The notes below the pieces were generated by a model, which was given only the letters and a program-made list of their open reading frames with translations, searched no databases and was not told where the DNA came from. Below are positions 25,072 through 36,974 of a stretch of 64,000 nucleotides of DNA, in pieces. Each line of letters starts with the position of its first letter. Within the stretch, counting starts at the first letter, position 1. This DNA is from Galeopsis tetrahit (lineage: Eukaryota; Streptophyta; Magnoliopsida; Lamiales; Lamiaceae): contig OY776132.1 of NCBI GenBank assembly GCA_963675135.1, forward strand, positions 65,546,350 through 65,610,349. The letters run 5' to 3'. A program made the position numbers and the translations under genes.

Positions 25072-27649
25072 GGGGATAATTTTGGGGGATTATGTCTAAT
25101 AGTTGGATTCACAAAAAAAAAAAAAGATCAAATTTTTGTAGAGTTGGGTTCAACTATTTAATTAGCTGAGTTAAATCAGTGGAATTGGTCAGTTAAGATA
25201 ATTTAGTGGAGATGATCAAATGACTTTGTTTAATGAAAATTGCGAACAGTGGAGCTTATCAGTTGAGGTTTTGACATCGGAGTGTTTGTGTACTAAGAGC
25301 ATGTTTGCTTAATGGGTATAGGTGGGTTTAGGGATGTGTTTGATATGTAAACCCACCTTATCCCATGTTTGGTTGCTCATGATTTTAAACACTTCGACCC
25401 GGGTTTTAATTTGACCCGAGTTTTATAAACTCAATTCCATGGGTTTAGGCAACCCACACTCCCAATGGGTTTACACAACCCTGATGCCTAAAAACCCAAA
25501 ATTACCCCTCCAAAATGAAAAACCCTAGCCATCTCCTCACTCTCCCTCTTCCTGCGTTTTTTTTCAAAATGAAAAACCCTAGCTACCTCCTCACTCTCCC
25601 TCCTCCTCCTCCTCTGATTTTTCTGCAGTAAGCTTCACTAACGATTTCTTTTGAACATGTCAAGGCGCTCCTTCTATGCACTGATCTAGGTATATCGTCG
25701 CGATTTTTTTCAGGATGCAACATTGCATTTTCTTCACTATGCATCGCGATTTATGTGTTTTCCTGCCTTAATTTCACTGTCTCTTTCAATGATTTTAGGT
25801 TTATACTTTGTTTTCTCTGTTTTCTGCAACAAATCTCACTCTGTCTTCATCTCTGCAAGTGACTAGCGACTGGTAATTTGTTTTCTGTTAAATCGTATTT
25901 GGTTTGTGTTCTATTTGAAAACTTCGTGTTGTTAAATCGTTTTCTATTAAATCGTATTTGGTTTGTGTGATCTCTATTTGAAAACTTCGTTTTCTGTTAA
26001 ATCATTTTTTATGCTTAGAGTAAGTTATCTTCATACCTACTCTTTGTCATTTTCTTCTGTACTCAAATTCTTGAGTGGCTGTGGCTTTTAATTTTTTCAT
26101 ACCTCTAGGAATGTACCAAGGGAGAAATGTAGAAACCAGAACTAAAAAGAATCCCTGCGGTATGGTTGTATGCTTGTACGATACACATTGTTGATGCTAA
26201 TGTCTTTTGAGTTGCACTATGCACCATTTTGTTATGAATAATGTAGATGGGTGTTACTGGTTTATTCATTTTCAGTCTCTCATACTCAGCAATGGCACCT
26301 TGTCTTTTTGATTGATCCGTCGTATCTAAACTCATTGATCATTTTCATGGTTGATCTTGTACCTTTTTCTTGTCCTGTTTGTTTGCACTATGGAATCTTA
26401 GTAGTTATTTCAATATATTTTAGTTTTGGTTGTTTTACTATATATGCCTTAGATGATTTATTGGAGATTAATTTGTCATATATTCTCTATGCTATCGAGA
26501 TTCTGCATATATTTCACAAATCAAAACCTGTTCAAGTCACATTCCAGAGGCATGCACATTTTTTTTGCCTTGTGTTAAAATGGATTCAGGGAGCAATAAA
26601 GTAATATGCACTAAAACGATGCCTTGATTTTTATTTTTTTAAAGCAGGTCAATTGTGTTGTTAATTGCATTGATTTTTATTTTTTAAAGCAGTGTCCAAA
26701 AGTGACCGCGAAATCAAGTCAATTGCATTGATTTTTTTTTTTTTTTAAAGCAGGTCAATTGTGTTGTTAAAACGATGCATCTATTCATGGTCTTGTAAAT
26801 TGTTCATAGGCTTGTGCGATTAAATTTGCTGGTTAAAAAATGAACTTGTTTGAAATTTTCAAAGACTTACTGATGCATTGTATATAATGCAGCTTATGTA
26901 GTGTAGTGTCCTGTGGAACTGCACACTAAGAACTCCCAAAATCTAATCAAACATTTACGCACAACAAATTGCAAAAGTTATCATCATTTCTTCATAAACA
27001 AAATATGTTGCTTGATAACCTTGGCTCTAATAGAGATACTAGAGTTCATATATTACTACTACTACCACTACTACATCACGCTTATTCTTTATATTTATTT
27101 CTCTTGGCCTTGTCTTGTTATTATTTATTGCATTAGCTTGCAGAGCAGTTATGTAAATGTTTTGTCCTTCTTCTCTCTCTTTCTCTCTGTGATGAGTACA
27201 AATGGCTTTTAGTTGGCATTTTGTGTGTATAATTGACTTAAGATTTGGACTCAAATTTAATTATACATATATTAAATAAAATAATAAATATTTCTTGTAT
27301 AAGTACATAATTGAAGTGATTCAATATTAGGAAGTAGAAAATATTCTTAAACATCTTGGCATAATAGAGATTGAGATTTCTTGTACACTGACACGTTTTG
27401 TTTGCTTTATGTTTTTTTAGGAATGAAGGACATTTGATTTTTTCAATCAAAACTAAATTTAGATTTGAGTATTTTTATTATAATTGAAGTTCTGATTTTA
27501 GTATAATTTATGTTTATAATTATTGTTATTAATTAATATTTGATTCATATATTTTATTTATATGCCTAAATTGATTATACTGAGTGATCATTTGCTAGGA
27601 ATTCAACATGAGTACAAATTCTGACTAACAATTAGAGATTTACTTAACT

Positions 27650-28981
27650 TTGGAAGCACTCATGCTCCAAATCGTGGTCGTTGTATCTCTACTACTTTCT
27701 TTACTCGTAACACCTGAAAGACGTCACCGTAGGCATGATCAAATTAGAAGATATAGTATACTAAATCACATTACTCGCCAAGTGAGACGTGTGTGGGAAT
27801 TGGTTGAGATAAATGACGATGATTGTAGAAATGACCTTCGGATGGATCGTAATGCTTTTGGTCGTTAATGTGTCTTGTTAGAAACTTGTGGTGGTCTAAC
27901 GAATTCAAAGTATGTTAGTGTGCAAGAGATGGTTGCTATGTTTCTTTCCATATTATCCCATCACAAAAAAATAGAATTGTCAAGTACAATTTCTTAAGGT
28001 CGGGTCAGACTGTGTCAAAACACTTTCATTCCGTCCTTAGAGCAGTCTTGAAACTTCATACCATACTTTTGGCTAAATCGGATGCAATATCTCCAGAGTG
28101 TTAAGATCATAGATGGGATTGTTTTGAGCTAACTTATAATCTTTACTTTTTAGTTGCAACTAGTACTTCCAATTGTTATTAGTCCTGACATGTCAATTTT
28201 CGTTAGGGTTGTCTTGGTGCTTTAGATGGAACTTATATTCCTGTGAAAGTTCGTGGAGTAGACCAAGCAAGGTATAGGAACAGAAAGGGGCATATAAGCG
28301 TCAATGACTTAGGTGTGTGTGATCAATATATGAATTTTGTGTATGTCTTGTATGGATGAGAAGGTTCAGCTGCAGATTCAAGGGTGCATCGCGATGCAGT
28401 TGCTCGTCCGCATGGCCTCAAAGTGCCTAAGGGTATCTAATAAAGATTTATAATATTTAATTAAATGCTAATAAAATCTTAACCGAAATGTAATAAATGT
28501 AATGATTAATTGGTTATTGGTTACAAGTCAATATTACTTGTGTGATAACGGTTACACAAATGGGGAATAATTTTTGACTCCTTATAAAGGTGTTAGATAC
28601 CACCTAAGTGAGTGGTCATAAAGAAGGCCTCAAAATTCACAAGAGTATTTTAATATGAAATATACAAGAGCACGTAATGTAATAGAACAGACGTTTGGGT
28701 TGTTGAAAATGAGGTGGGCTATACTTAGAAGTGCGTCTTCCTATCTTATCAAGGTTCACAACCATATCATAATGGCATGTTGCTTACTCCATAACTTTAT
28801 AAGAAAGAAAATGACTACTGATCCCATTGAGCATCTTCTTGATGAGCTTATTGAATCCCAAAACAACAACGAAATTGCTAATGAACAAATCATTGATGTT
28901 GTTGAATCGTCACTTCAGTGGAATGCATGGCGCAATACTCGGGCCCAACATATATTCAATGAGTGGATGCAAGGATTGTGA
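27650..28981 (+). pseudogene. Harbinger-type DDE transposase, broken
   Basis: Fragments in order: a N-terminal piece ending NDLRMDRNAFGR (stop at 27866), then GCLGALDGTYIPVKVRG around 28207-28260 with the first catalytic Asp, GSAADSRVHRDA after an in-frame TGA near 28358, then YYLCDNGYTNGE near 28530-28570, and a C-terminal piece from 28655 with IEQTFGLLKMRW and LLHNFIRK. A gap between 'cctaaggg' (28430) and 'caatattacttg' (28529) looks like an intron or AT-rich insertion. Several stop codons interrupt the frame, so no active transposase is made. Assignment to the HARBI1/PIF family is firm from the DGT and C-terminal motifs. Confidence 0.85.
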
Positions 28982-29195
28982 TTTATTGTTAATTCGTCAA
29001 ACTTTTAATGCCTTTTATTTAGTTGTATCGTTATGTACGTTGACACAGTTTTATTGTATGTTTTATTTTTGTCAATTTATCAATCCTATTATCTTGCATT
29101 CATCTTAAACTTGATGTTTGAACTATTATCATTAATGGGAATAAAATTTCTTCAATATGCATGACATGTATAATATTTGGATGCTCTTTACAGGC

Positions 29196-30448
29196 ATGGA
29201 TACATCATCTGTAATAACTAAGAAAACAAGGAGGTGTTGGAATGTTGCAGAAGAAAAAAAAAATTATTGAGTTTTTAAAAGGACTTGTTACCGATGGGTG
29301 GAAATCCGAAAATGGATTTAGGTCGGGCTTCACAAGAGAGTTGGAGAAAAAGATGTTGGAAGCATTTCCCGGCACTAGTATCTGTATGGAATCACATATT
29401 CACTCAAAGATACACGGGTGGAAGAGGGAATATGGTGCTCTCGTCAGCTGCCTTAGTAAGTCCGGTATTGGGTGGAATCACACAACCAAGATGTTGGATA
29501 TTCATGATGAGGATGAATAGGGAAAAGTGACAAAGGTAATATGCATTGTTATGAAATGAGGTGATTCTTATTTATTAAAAAAACATGTTAATTTATATGT
29601 GTAGATTGTTAGTGTGTTTTCTAATTTTAATTGAGCTTGTAGAATTGTGTTTAATTATCAAATACTTAGTTATATAAGAAATTATGCTCAATTATTCATT
29701 AATTTTGAATTGTAGTGGTGGTGAATATTGATCAAGTTATAAAATTTGAACTTTAACCCCATATATGATAAAATGTTTTAAAAAGGTCAAGTTATTGCTT
29801 GCAAGATATTCTATATTATTTTGTATGTAATTGTATGCCTAGTTCATTCTAATATGACCTGCTGAAATAATTTTCAGGCTGAAGCTGCTGCTCGCTCAAT
29901 GCGGAATATGACATTTCCATATTACGAGGATTGGCTGGAGATTTTTGGGAATGACAAAACTACAGGAGAAGGAACATATGACATCGGTGATGCAAACATT
30001 GAAGTACCCCAAAATGACTCTGCACACAATGCAGACCATATCAATCTTGAAGATGAAAGGGGTGATGATGCAGGTGATACATCAGTGTGCCAACCCCCTA
30101 ACTCTAGTGTTGCCAAGAAACCTAAAGATAAGAGACGTAAGGTAATCAATGAAGTTTCGAGTAAGAAAATTGTTTAGGCATTGGGTTCTTTTCTAGAAGA
30201 CACACGGTCTACGTTTAAAGCTATTGCAGAGCGTGTTGGCTATCAACAAGATGCGAAGGTCTCCCGCAGAGAAATTTATTAGAGAATTAAGCAGATACCG
30301 GGGTTGACGATGCAACAAAAATTGACAGCTGTAGATGAATTGGTTCGTTGCAACGAGAGGCTTGATCTCTTCCTTGGCCTTGAAGAAGTAGAACGCAACG
30401 CGTATGTGAAAATACTACTTGATAAATTGTCGGCTTCGTCTTCAAAGT
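29196..30448 (+). pseudogene. Myb/SANT-like protein of the Harbinger element, broken
   Basis: Begins with ATG at 29196. A ten-A run near 29254 puts the rest in another frame, where 29242-29520 encodes a Myb/SANT-like DNA-binding domain (KGLVTDGWKSENGFRSGF, ending LSKSGIGWNHTTKMLDIHDE). After an intron-like gap a second exon from about 29879 has RSMRNMTFPYYEDWLEIFG and an acidic and then basic tail. Stops at 30175 and 30280 cut the C-terminus, which continues as VDELVRCNERLDLFLGL to about 30448. This is the usual partner of the transposase in PIF/Harbinger elements, needed for DNA binding and nuclear import. Confidence 0.8.
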
Positions 30449-30875
30449 AATGTGCATGTAGTCCTTTTTGATATCATTGATGCGCGTGTGATATGCATCA
30501 CGATGTTGCACAAATTTAGCTATGTTTTAGATACTATGAATTGCGTGATTTTTGTGAACTTGCAGATTGTTGTGTTTGAATATTTTGCAAACAGATTTAT
30601 ATATGTTTGACAATGTTGCGTCTTCAAAGAGATATTGTTGTGTTGGAATATTTTGCAAGCATATTTAGGTGTGTTTGACATTGTTGCATGTGAGTTTTAG
30701 ACTTAATTACTTAAGGTTAATTTTGTAATTTTATGTGTAAACCCAATTTATGTCCACATGTAAAAAGTTAAAACAAACATAGGATAAGTAGGGATGGGTT
30801 TAGGAAGCCTAGGTTTACATATCCCACTATATCTAAACCCATTTCATCCCAACCCATCAAGCAAACATGCTCTAA

Positions 30876-31447
30876 ATTGACAATTAAGGAAGTTAAATAG
30901 TTTTGTTACAACCATATATACTTCAGTTATTTCTCACTATGGTTGAGTTTGGAGCTTGAAGTTGAGTATATCACAAGTCTAAACACATCATTTAGAAGAA
31001 TCAGAGAGCATCAACAACATTTTATCGAACACGGGTTATTATAGAAAGTGAGTTCAACATCTGTTACATAGATTGTAGAGAAAAACACGAGAGTCGAAAA
31101 GATTTCCTTGTTAAGTATATTTTGTCTTAATTTTGAAGTATGTAGAATGTCTTGATCAAATCACTTAAATCTTGATTTTAATCGGTTATCAAAAAAAAAA
31201 AAACTTAAATCTTGATGTTCATATGTTGACCATAATTTATTATATTTCTTTAGTGATTTTTTTTTTTTTGAACTCATGACATTACATTCTTTTTTAACAT
31301 TATAACTGGCCTTGTGATTTGAAGTAAAATATCATGTGATTTGTTTCATTATTTACTCATATTATATGATTCACTATATAATAATTTAGGAAAAAAAAAA
31401 GAACATTATTATAAAGACCTAAATTAAGAATCTAAAAAATAGATTAT
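30876..31447. other. Short intergenic stretch between Harbinger and LINE
   Basis: AT-rich, no gene seen. The last bases (31439-31447, 'atagattat') form the left copy of the LINE target duplication. Confidence 0.5.
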
Positions 31448-31449
31448 GC

Positions 31450-31501
31450 CAAGTATCCCTCTCCTTGATTGAGAGCAAGTATCCCTCTCCTTGATTGAGA
31501 G
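31450..31501 (+). repeat. Tandem 26-bp repeat at the LINE 5' end
   Basis: Two perfect copies of 'caagtatccctctccttgat' plus 'tgagag' lie immediately before ORF1. Duplicated short monomers are typical of some L1 5' untranslated regions. Confidence 0.85.
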
Positions 31502-31512
31502 AAAGTTCAGCC

Positions 31513-32598
31513 ATGGAAGACCAGTTTCGAGATCTGACCTTGGAAGAGGAAGAAGAAATGATCCTTGAGCCCGCAGCAGAGCCGTTTCCAGAGGGACCAG
31601 TGGGGCACTGTTTAGTAGGACATTTTTTTACGGAAGATGCTATCAATTTTGCGAGCATGAGATCCAGAATGACATCGATCTGGAGGCCAAGGAAGGGGCT
31701 CACAATCAAGATGGTGGGAGAGAATAGATATTTGTTCCAATTCACCCATCCTTTGGACCTAAAAAACGTTATGGATGGCGCCCCCTGGTCTTTTGGTGTC
31801 CATCTACTTGTGCTGCGGCAGTTGAAAACGGGAGACCACCCTCTCTTCGTCCCGTTGAACAGGGTGATGTTCTGGGTTCAAATCCATGAGTTTCCCATGG
31901 GCTACTTTTCTGAACCTTTTGGTACTCAGTTGGGGAACTGTGTGGGCACGTTCAAGGAATACGACAAGAGCAATAAGACGGCGGTTTGGATGGAATATAT
32001 GCGAGTACGGGTGGAACTTGATGTCACTTGCCCTCTAAAGAGACAGAAAAAAATCAGGCAGTCTGACGGAGGAAGCTTCGCAACTAAATTCCGATATGAA
32101 CGCTTGAATCACTTTTGCTTTGTATGCGGGAAATTGGGGCATGTGGAAAAATTATGTGATGTAGAAATAAAGAGGAACTGGGGGCCGGAGCTCCGGGACC
32201 TTGACTGGCGAAACAGAAACCCATATCCATTGGGTAATTCGGGAAGGTCAAATCAGACGCGTGATTCGCGGGAGGAATCTTCGGGGAATCAATATAACGG
32301 CAGCAAGTCAAACAATTTGAATCCCGAATTTGATGGACACACACAGAATTTTAAGGAAACTGCCGAGGAAGAAGGAAACATAATATTTGATTTGACCAAA
32401 CCAAATATTCGAAATAACCCAACTTTTGAGGAAGCCATGTGGCAAACAGGTGGAGAAAATGACAATACTACCCTGGAAGAAGAAAGAAAAAGAAAGAGAG
32501 GAAAATTGGCGGCTATTGAACAAGATGGGGACAACACTTCCACAACCAACCATTTTTTATCGGCAGGCTCTGGTTCTGGAGTCGGCCGGAACCAATGA
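31513..32598 (+). CDS. LINE ORF1 (DUF4283 and zinc knuckle)
   Basis: An open frame of 361 residues from the ATG at 31513. The N-terminal half has the DUF4283 fold found in plant L1 ORF1 proteins (HCLVGHFFTEDAINFASMRS, then MVGENRYLFQFTHPLDLKNV and APWSFGVHLLVL). A CCHC zinc knuckle, CFVCGKLGHVEKLC (C-x2-C-x4-H-x4-C), lies near residue 205. The C-terminus is polar and low in complexity. It binds LINE RNA in the retrotransposition particle. The frame ends TGA at 32596-32598, overlapping the ATG of ORF2 as ATGA. It is still open although ORF2 is dead. Confidence 0.88.
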   Translation: MEDQFRDLTLEEEEEMILEPAAEPFPEGPVGHCLVGHFFTEDAINFASMRSRMTSIWRPRKGLTIKMVGENRYLFQFTHPLDLKNVMDGAPWSFGVHLLVLRQLKTGDHPLFVPLNRVMFWVQIHEFPMGYFSEPFGTQLGNCVGTFKEYDKSNKTAVWMEYMRVRVELDVTCPLKRQKKIRQSDGGSFATKFRYERLNHFCFVCGKLGHVEKLCDVEIKRNWGPELRDLDWRNRNPYPLGNSGRSNQTRDSREESSGNQYNGSKSNNLNPEFDGHTQNFKETAEEEGNIIFDLTKPNIRNNPTFEEAMWQTGGENDNTTLEEERKRKRGKLAAIEQDGDNTSTTNHFLSAGSGSGVGRNQ

Positions 32599-35276
32599 TC
32601 GTATTAAGTTTGAACTGTAGGGGACTGGGCCAACCCGCTACAGTTCCGGCTCTCTGCGAGCTTGTCCGAAGTCGAAGGCCAGATGTTATTTTTCTTTTTG
32701 AAACTTTATCGCTTTCTAGTAGATTAGAGGACATCCGTGTCAAACTTAATTTTCAGTCGTGTCTTTCTGTTGATTGTACTGGCCACAGTGGTGGCGTTGT
32801 CGTCTTTTGGCGCAATATGAATGAATGCAATATTTTGAGCTACTCTTCGAATCACTTAGATATCCTTGTTAATGATGCAATGGGTGAATGGCGAATTACA
32901 GGCTTCTATGGTTTCCCAGACAGAAGCCAGCGATCACGATCTTGGGCTCTTCTACGGGAACTGGCAAGTCGCCACAACCTCCCCTGGATATGTTTTGGGG
33001 ATTTCAACGACTTGCTTACTGCGGATGATAAAAGGGGGCAGGTTCCTCATCCTGAGTGGCTGTTCCGGGGTTTCAGAGAGGCGGTGGCGGACTGCAATCT
33101 GACAGACGTGGACTTGGAAGGCCACGGCTTTACCTGGTCAAGAGGAAGGGGCTCGTTTAACATGGTGGAGGAGAGGCTCGATAGGGCTATGTGCAACCCC
33201 TCGTGGCGTAGTCGATTTTCATATGCGAAGCTTCTCAACTTGATAGCCCCGGTTAGTGATCACAATCTTATCCTATTAATCACTGAACCGCAGCCACCCC
33301 GATTTAAACGTCGGCAATTCAGATTCGAGAACCGTTGGCTGGCCGAAAAGGAATTGAAGAATGTGGTAAGTCAAGCATGGTCTGGATTTGCTTACTATAA
33401 CATGCCTAAGAGACTCACAGCTACTGCAGATACTTTGCAGAAGTGGGGAAAGAATATAGATTCCACCTTCAGGAATACTAAGAAACAAATTGAGACTCTT
33501 CAGGAAAGGGACGACGCAGACTCGGGTATGAAATTGAATGCACTCAGAGTTGATTTGGGCAAGCTTCTGATCGAAGAAGAGGTGTTTTGGAGGCAACGAG
33601 CTAAAGTTTTTTGGCTCAAGGACGGAGACCTCAATACAATTTTTTTCCCATCAAACAGCCTCCATTAGGAAAAAGAGAAACAAAATAAGCAATCTACAAG
33701 ATGAAAGAGTGAAATGGATCGACGAGGAGGCTGGCTTGTGCACTCTGGTGCATAATTATTTTTCTACAGTCTTTCAAGCGAATGAAACTACTCAGGATAT
33801 GGAGGGGGTGCTATCCAATCTGAACCAGCTGAAAACAGAGGAGCAAAACATAACTCTCACGCGCCAATTCACTATTGAGGAATTCAGGAAAGCCCTTTCT
33901 CAAATGCATCCGGACAAATCACTTTGCCCTGATGGATTCAACCCAGCATTTTATCAAAAGTTCTGGAGTATTCTGGGCAAGGACGTATTCGAAGCATGCT
34001 GCTCTTGGCTTCGGAATGCACACTTCCCAGATGAGGTAAACGATACTCACGTTGTTCTCATTCCCAAAGGGCATACTACAAATTCAATTAAAGACCTACG
34101 ACCCATCTCTCTATGTAACGTAGTTTATAAAATCTTGTCAAAAGTTTTATGCAACAGACTCAAGGGGGTTCTCCCAAACCTTATTGATAGAGAACAATCC
34201 GCTTTTGTGAGTGGAAGAGCAATTCAGGATAACATCTTGATAACCTTCGAGATAGTTCATGCTATGAAAAACAAACGAAATGGAAGACAGGGAGATGCAG
34301 CCCTGAAGATCGATATAAGCAAGACTTATGATTGAGTCGAATGGAGCTATCTCCAGGGAGTCCTAGAGAGGCTGGGATTTTGCCAAGTGTGGGTCAGATG
34401 GATGATGTTATGTGTCAAATCAGTTCGGTGCTCCTTTTAGGTAAATGATGAATTGGTAGGCCCGTTAACTCCTGGAAGAGGACTTCGTCAGGGTGACCCG
34501 CTATCACCTTATCTGTTCATCCTTTGTGCCGAAGGAATGTAAGCATTGATACGAAAAGCCAGTTCACACGGGAAACTAAAGGGGCACCGAGTTTGCAGAG
34601 GGGCCCCGGTGGTCTCACACCTGCTTTTTGTAGACGATAGCATTCTGTTTTGTAGAGCCACTAAATCAGAGGCATTGAATCTGAAGGCTGTGTTGGGCGA
34701 GTACGAGAGGGTTTCTGGGCAAACCATCAATTATGTCAAATCAGACACCTTCTATAGCAAGAATGTGGGGGCAGCAACTCGGGGTCTAATTGGAGATATC
34801 CTCGGTGTGCATCAACCGCTGAATACGGGGAGGTATTTGGGCATCCCTTCACTGATTGGACGGAGAAAGAAGGAAATTTTTGGTTTTATCAAAGAAAGGA
34901 TGTGGAACCGTCTCCAGGGTTGGAGTAAAAAGAAACTCTCTAAAGCAGGTAAAATGTGTTAATAAAGGCTACAACACAAGCAATTCCGGCGTACTCGATG
35001 GGCATCTTCGTACTACAGAATTCCATCACCGATGATCTGCAGAGAATGATGAACTCATTCTGGCGGGGTTCAGGTTATAGAGGTATTAAATGGACAAACT
35101 GGAGCAAAATTTGCAAAAGAAAAGAAGATGGAGGCATGGGGTTCAGGGAGTTGCAATTGTTCAACATTGCTATGATTAGCAAGATTGGATGGAAATTGAT
35201 GAAGGACCCAGATGCATTGATAACCAGAGTCCTGAAGGCAAAGTATTTCCCCTCGACTGATTTCCTGAACGCACAA

Positions 35277-36695
35277 TGTAATATCCCTAACTTTTTTATA
35301 TAAATATACAAGTATATATTTAAGTATTAATTTGAGATAAATATTCAATACCCATTTAAATTTAGGCTTTTAAGATTTTAAATCATAGTCTTCATCTCAA
35401 GCCCAAGCCCAATTTTAATATACATATATATAATAAATTTTTAACCCTAGATGACATAACATATATTTTCACCGTGGAACTTTGAGATTTCTATTCGGAT
35501 CAAATTGGGTGTGTAATTTTGTACTCCAGTTTATTTTATCAAATCATTAGGCTTACTTAATTTAAGTGGTCATTTGTATTTAAATTCTTTCTCGCCTAGT
35601 CTAGTTTTTCTTTATTTTATGAATTTAGATTTGAATAAGAAATCATGTTTACACCTTTTGTTTACAAAATAAACCATTGAGAAATTAGCGTCAAATTCTA
35701 GTTTTTATAACTTTTGGCGTTAAACCTTTAATTCTATTTAATTATTAGAATGTTAAATCAGATACATTACTATATGTTCATTAATCTAGTAATGTTAAGA
35801 TATGTTATTTTAATTATTTTAGGTTTTGAAGATTAAAAGACATTCAATTTCATTCATTTGCATCCACAACATACATTACGAGGTGGGGTTTAATTGCTTT
35901 AATTCCTACAGTGGTTGAGTAGTGATTTATTGCATGTTTATTCTTTATTAAATGCTTTCAATAAATTTCGAGTTGTCTGCTATGTGAGTTGTTCCTATGT
36001 TATTCAAATGGCAAAGTTATCTAATAGCCAGGGGCTCCAAATGGGGTCCGGGGCCGACGGGTCTTCGGGTGTAACCCGCCGTGCTCACTACGTGTGGGAA
36101 TACCTTAGTCATTAATTTGGCTTTGGGAAGGTCCACAAACATGCGAAGTCTACGTGTGAGAATACCTTAGTCATTAATTTGGCTTTGGGAAGGTTCACAA
36201 AACTCTATTGACAAAGTTACGATGGCAAAGTTACAAGGGCAAAGTGTGGCAAAGTATCTATGACAAGGTTTATGTTGCAATGAGCTAGAATATGTGATTG
36301 TTATTCAATTAACATCGACATCTTGTTCATTTATTTTTAGTATTTAATTTAGAATAATTATGCCCCATTGAGTGTGCTTGCATACTCATCCCAACATTTA
36401 ACAATTTCAGGTTGAAGAGCTGGTGGCGAGGAGGAGTGGTGGATGGCAAATCTATTAATGTTTAGTAACGTAATTGAGTATTTAATTTTATGTATTAAAC
36501 CCTTTTATAAGATTGTGAGACTTATCGTTGATATTTTAAATTCTTTTGAGTCTTTCGCTTTTAATCTAGTTCTTTTATTGTCAAATAAGTTTGAAAGCTT
36601 AATTTCTTTAGCTAAATTTTTTAGTTCATGCCCCTTTACTTCGATTTAGCCTGTCTTTTTATCAAATTTACATTTATGAAAATTGGGGCGTGACA
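35277..36695 (+). repeat. 5' LTR of the Gypsy-like element
   Basis: 1419 bases, TG...CA ends. It lacks a 39-base segment that the other LTR has at 37208-37246. Confidence 0.93.
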
Positions 36696-36698
36696 GAG

Positions 36699-36710
36699 TG
36701 GTATCAGAGC
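36699..36710 (+). other. Primer-binding site (initiator-Met tRNA type)
   Basis: 'tggtatcagagc' three bases after the LTR, the complement of the 3' end of plant initiator-Met tRNA. Confidence 0.9.
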
Positions 36711-36974
36711 AGGTCTACGTTCTTGTAGACTTGTTTAAAATAAAAATATTTAAGAGTCAAAATTATTTAAAAGGTTTCTTTAACTAGAGTATTTTTAAAA
36801 AAAGTAAAGGTCGTCCATCACCGCCTCCCGCTTCAGCTCTACGAGGTATGTATATTGTACATTTTATTTCATGTTACGAGGCAAAGTTATGTTAAGATTA
36901 TGTTTCATGTGCATGCATATTTTATCTAGCAAATTCTGATTTTCGAGGACGAAAATATTTTAAGTGGGGAAGAA

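Larger units (their letters stand above)
25297..30872 (+). mobile_element. PIF/Harbinger transposon, nearly full length, inactivated
   Basis: Ends 'gagcatgtttgcttaatgggt' (left) and 'acccatcaagcaaacatgctc' (right) are inverse of each other apart from one base. TAA flanks both sides (25294-25296 and 30873-30875), the three-base duplication expected for this superfamily. It carries the two genes of the family in the same orientation: a DDE transposase and a Myb/SANT-like protein, both broken. 25.3-27.6 kb is a non-coding 5' region with a partial ~55-bp duplication near 25515-25620 ('atgaaaaaccctag' twice). Length 5576 bases. Confidence 0.92.

Noticed and set aside
35915..36115. Frames duplicated at 35915-36115 and 37652-37852, and at 36443-36649 and 38180-38386
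   Set aside because: They exist twice only because they lie in the two LTRs of the Gypsy-like element.
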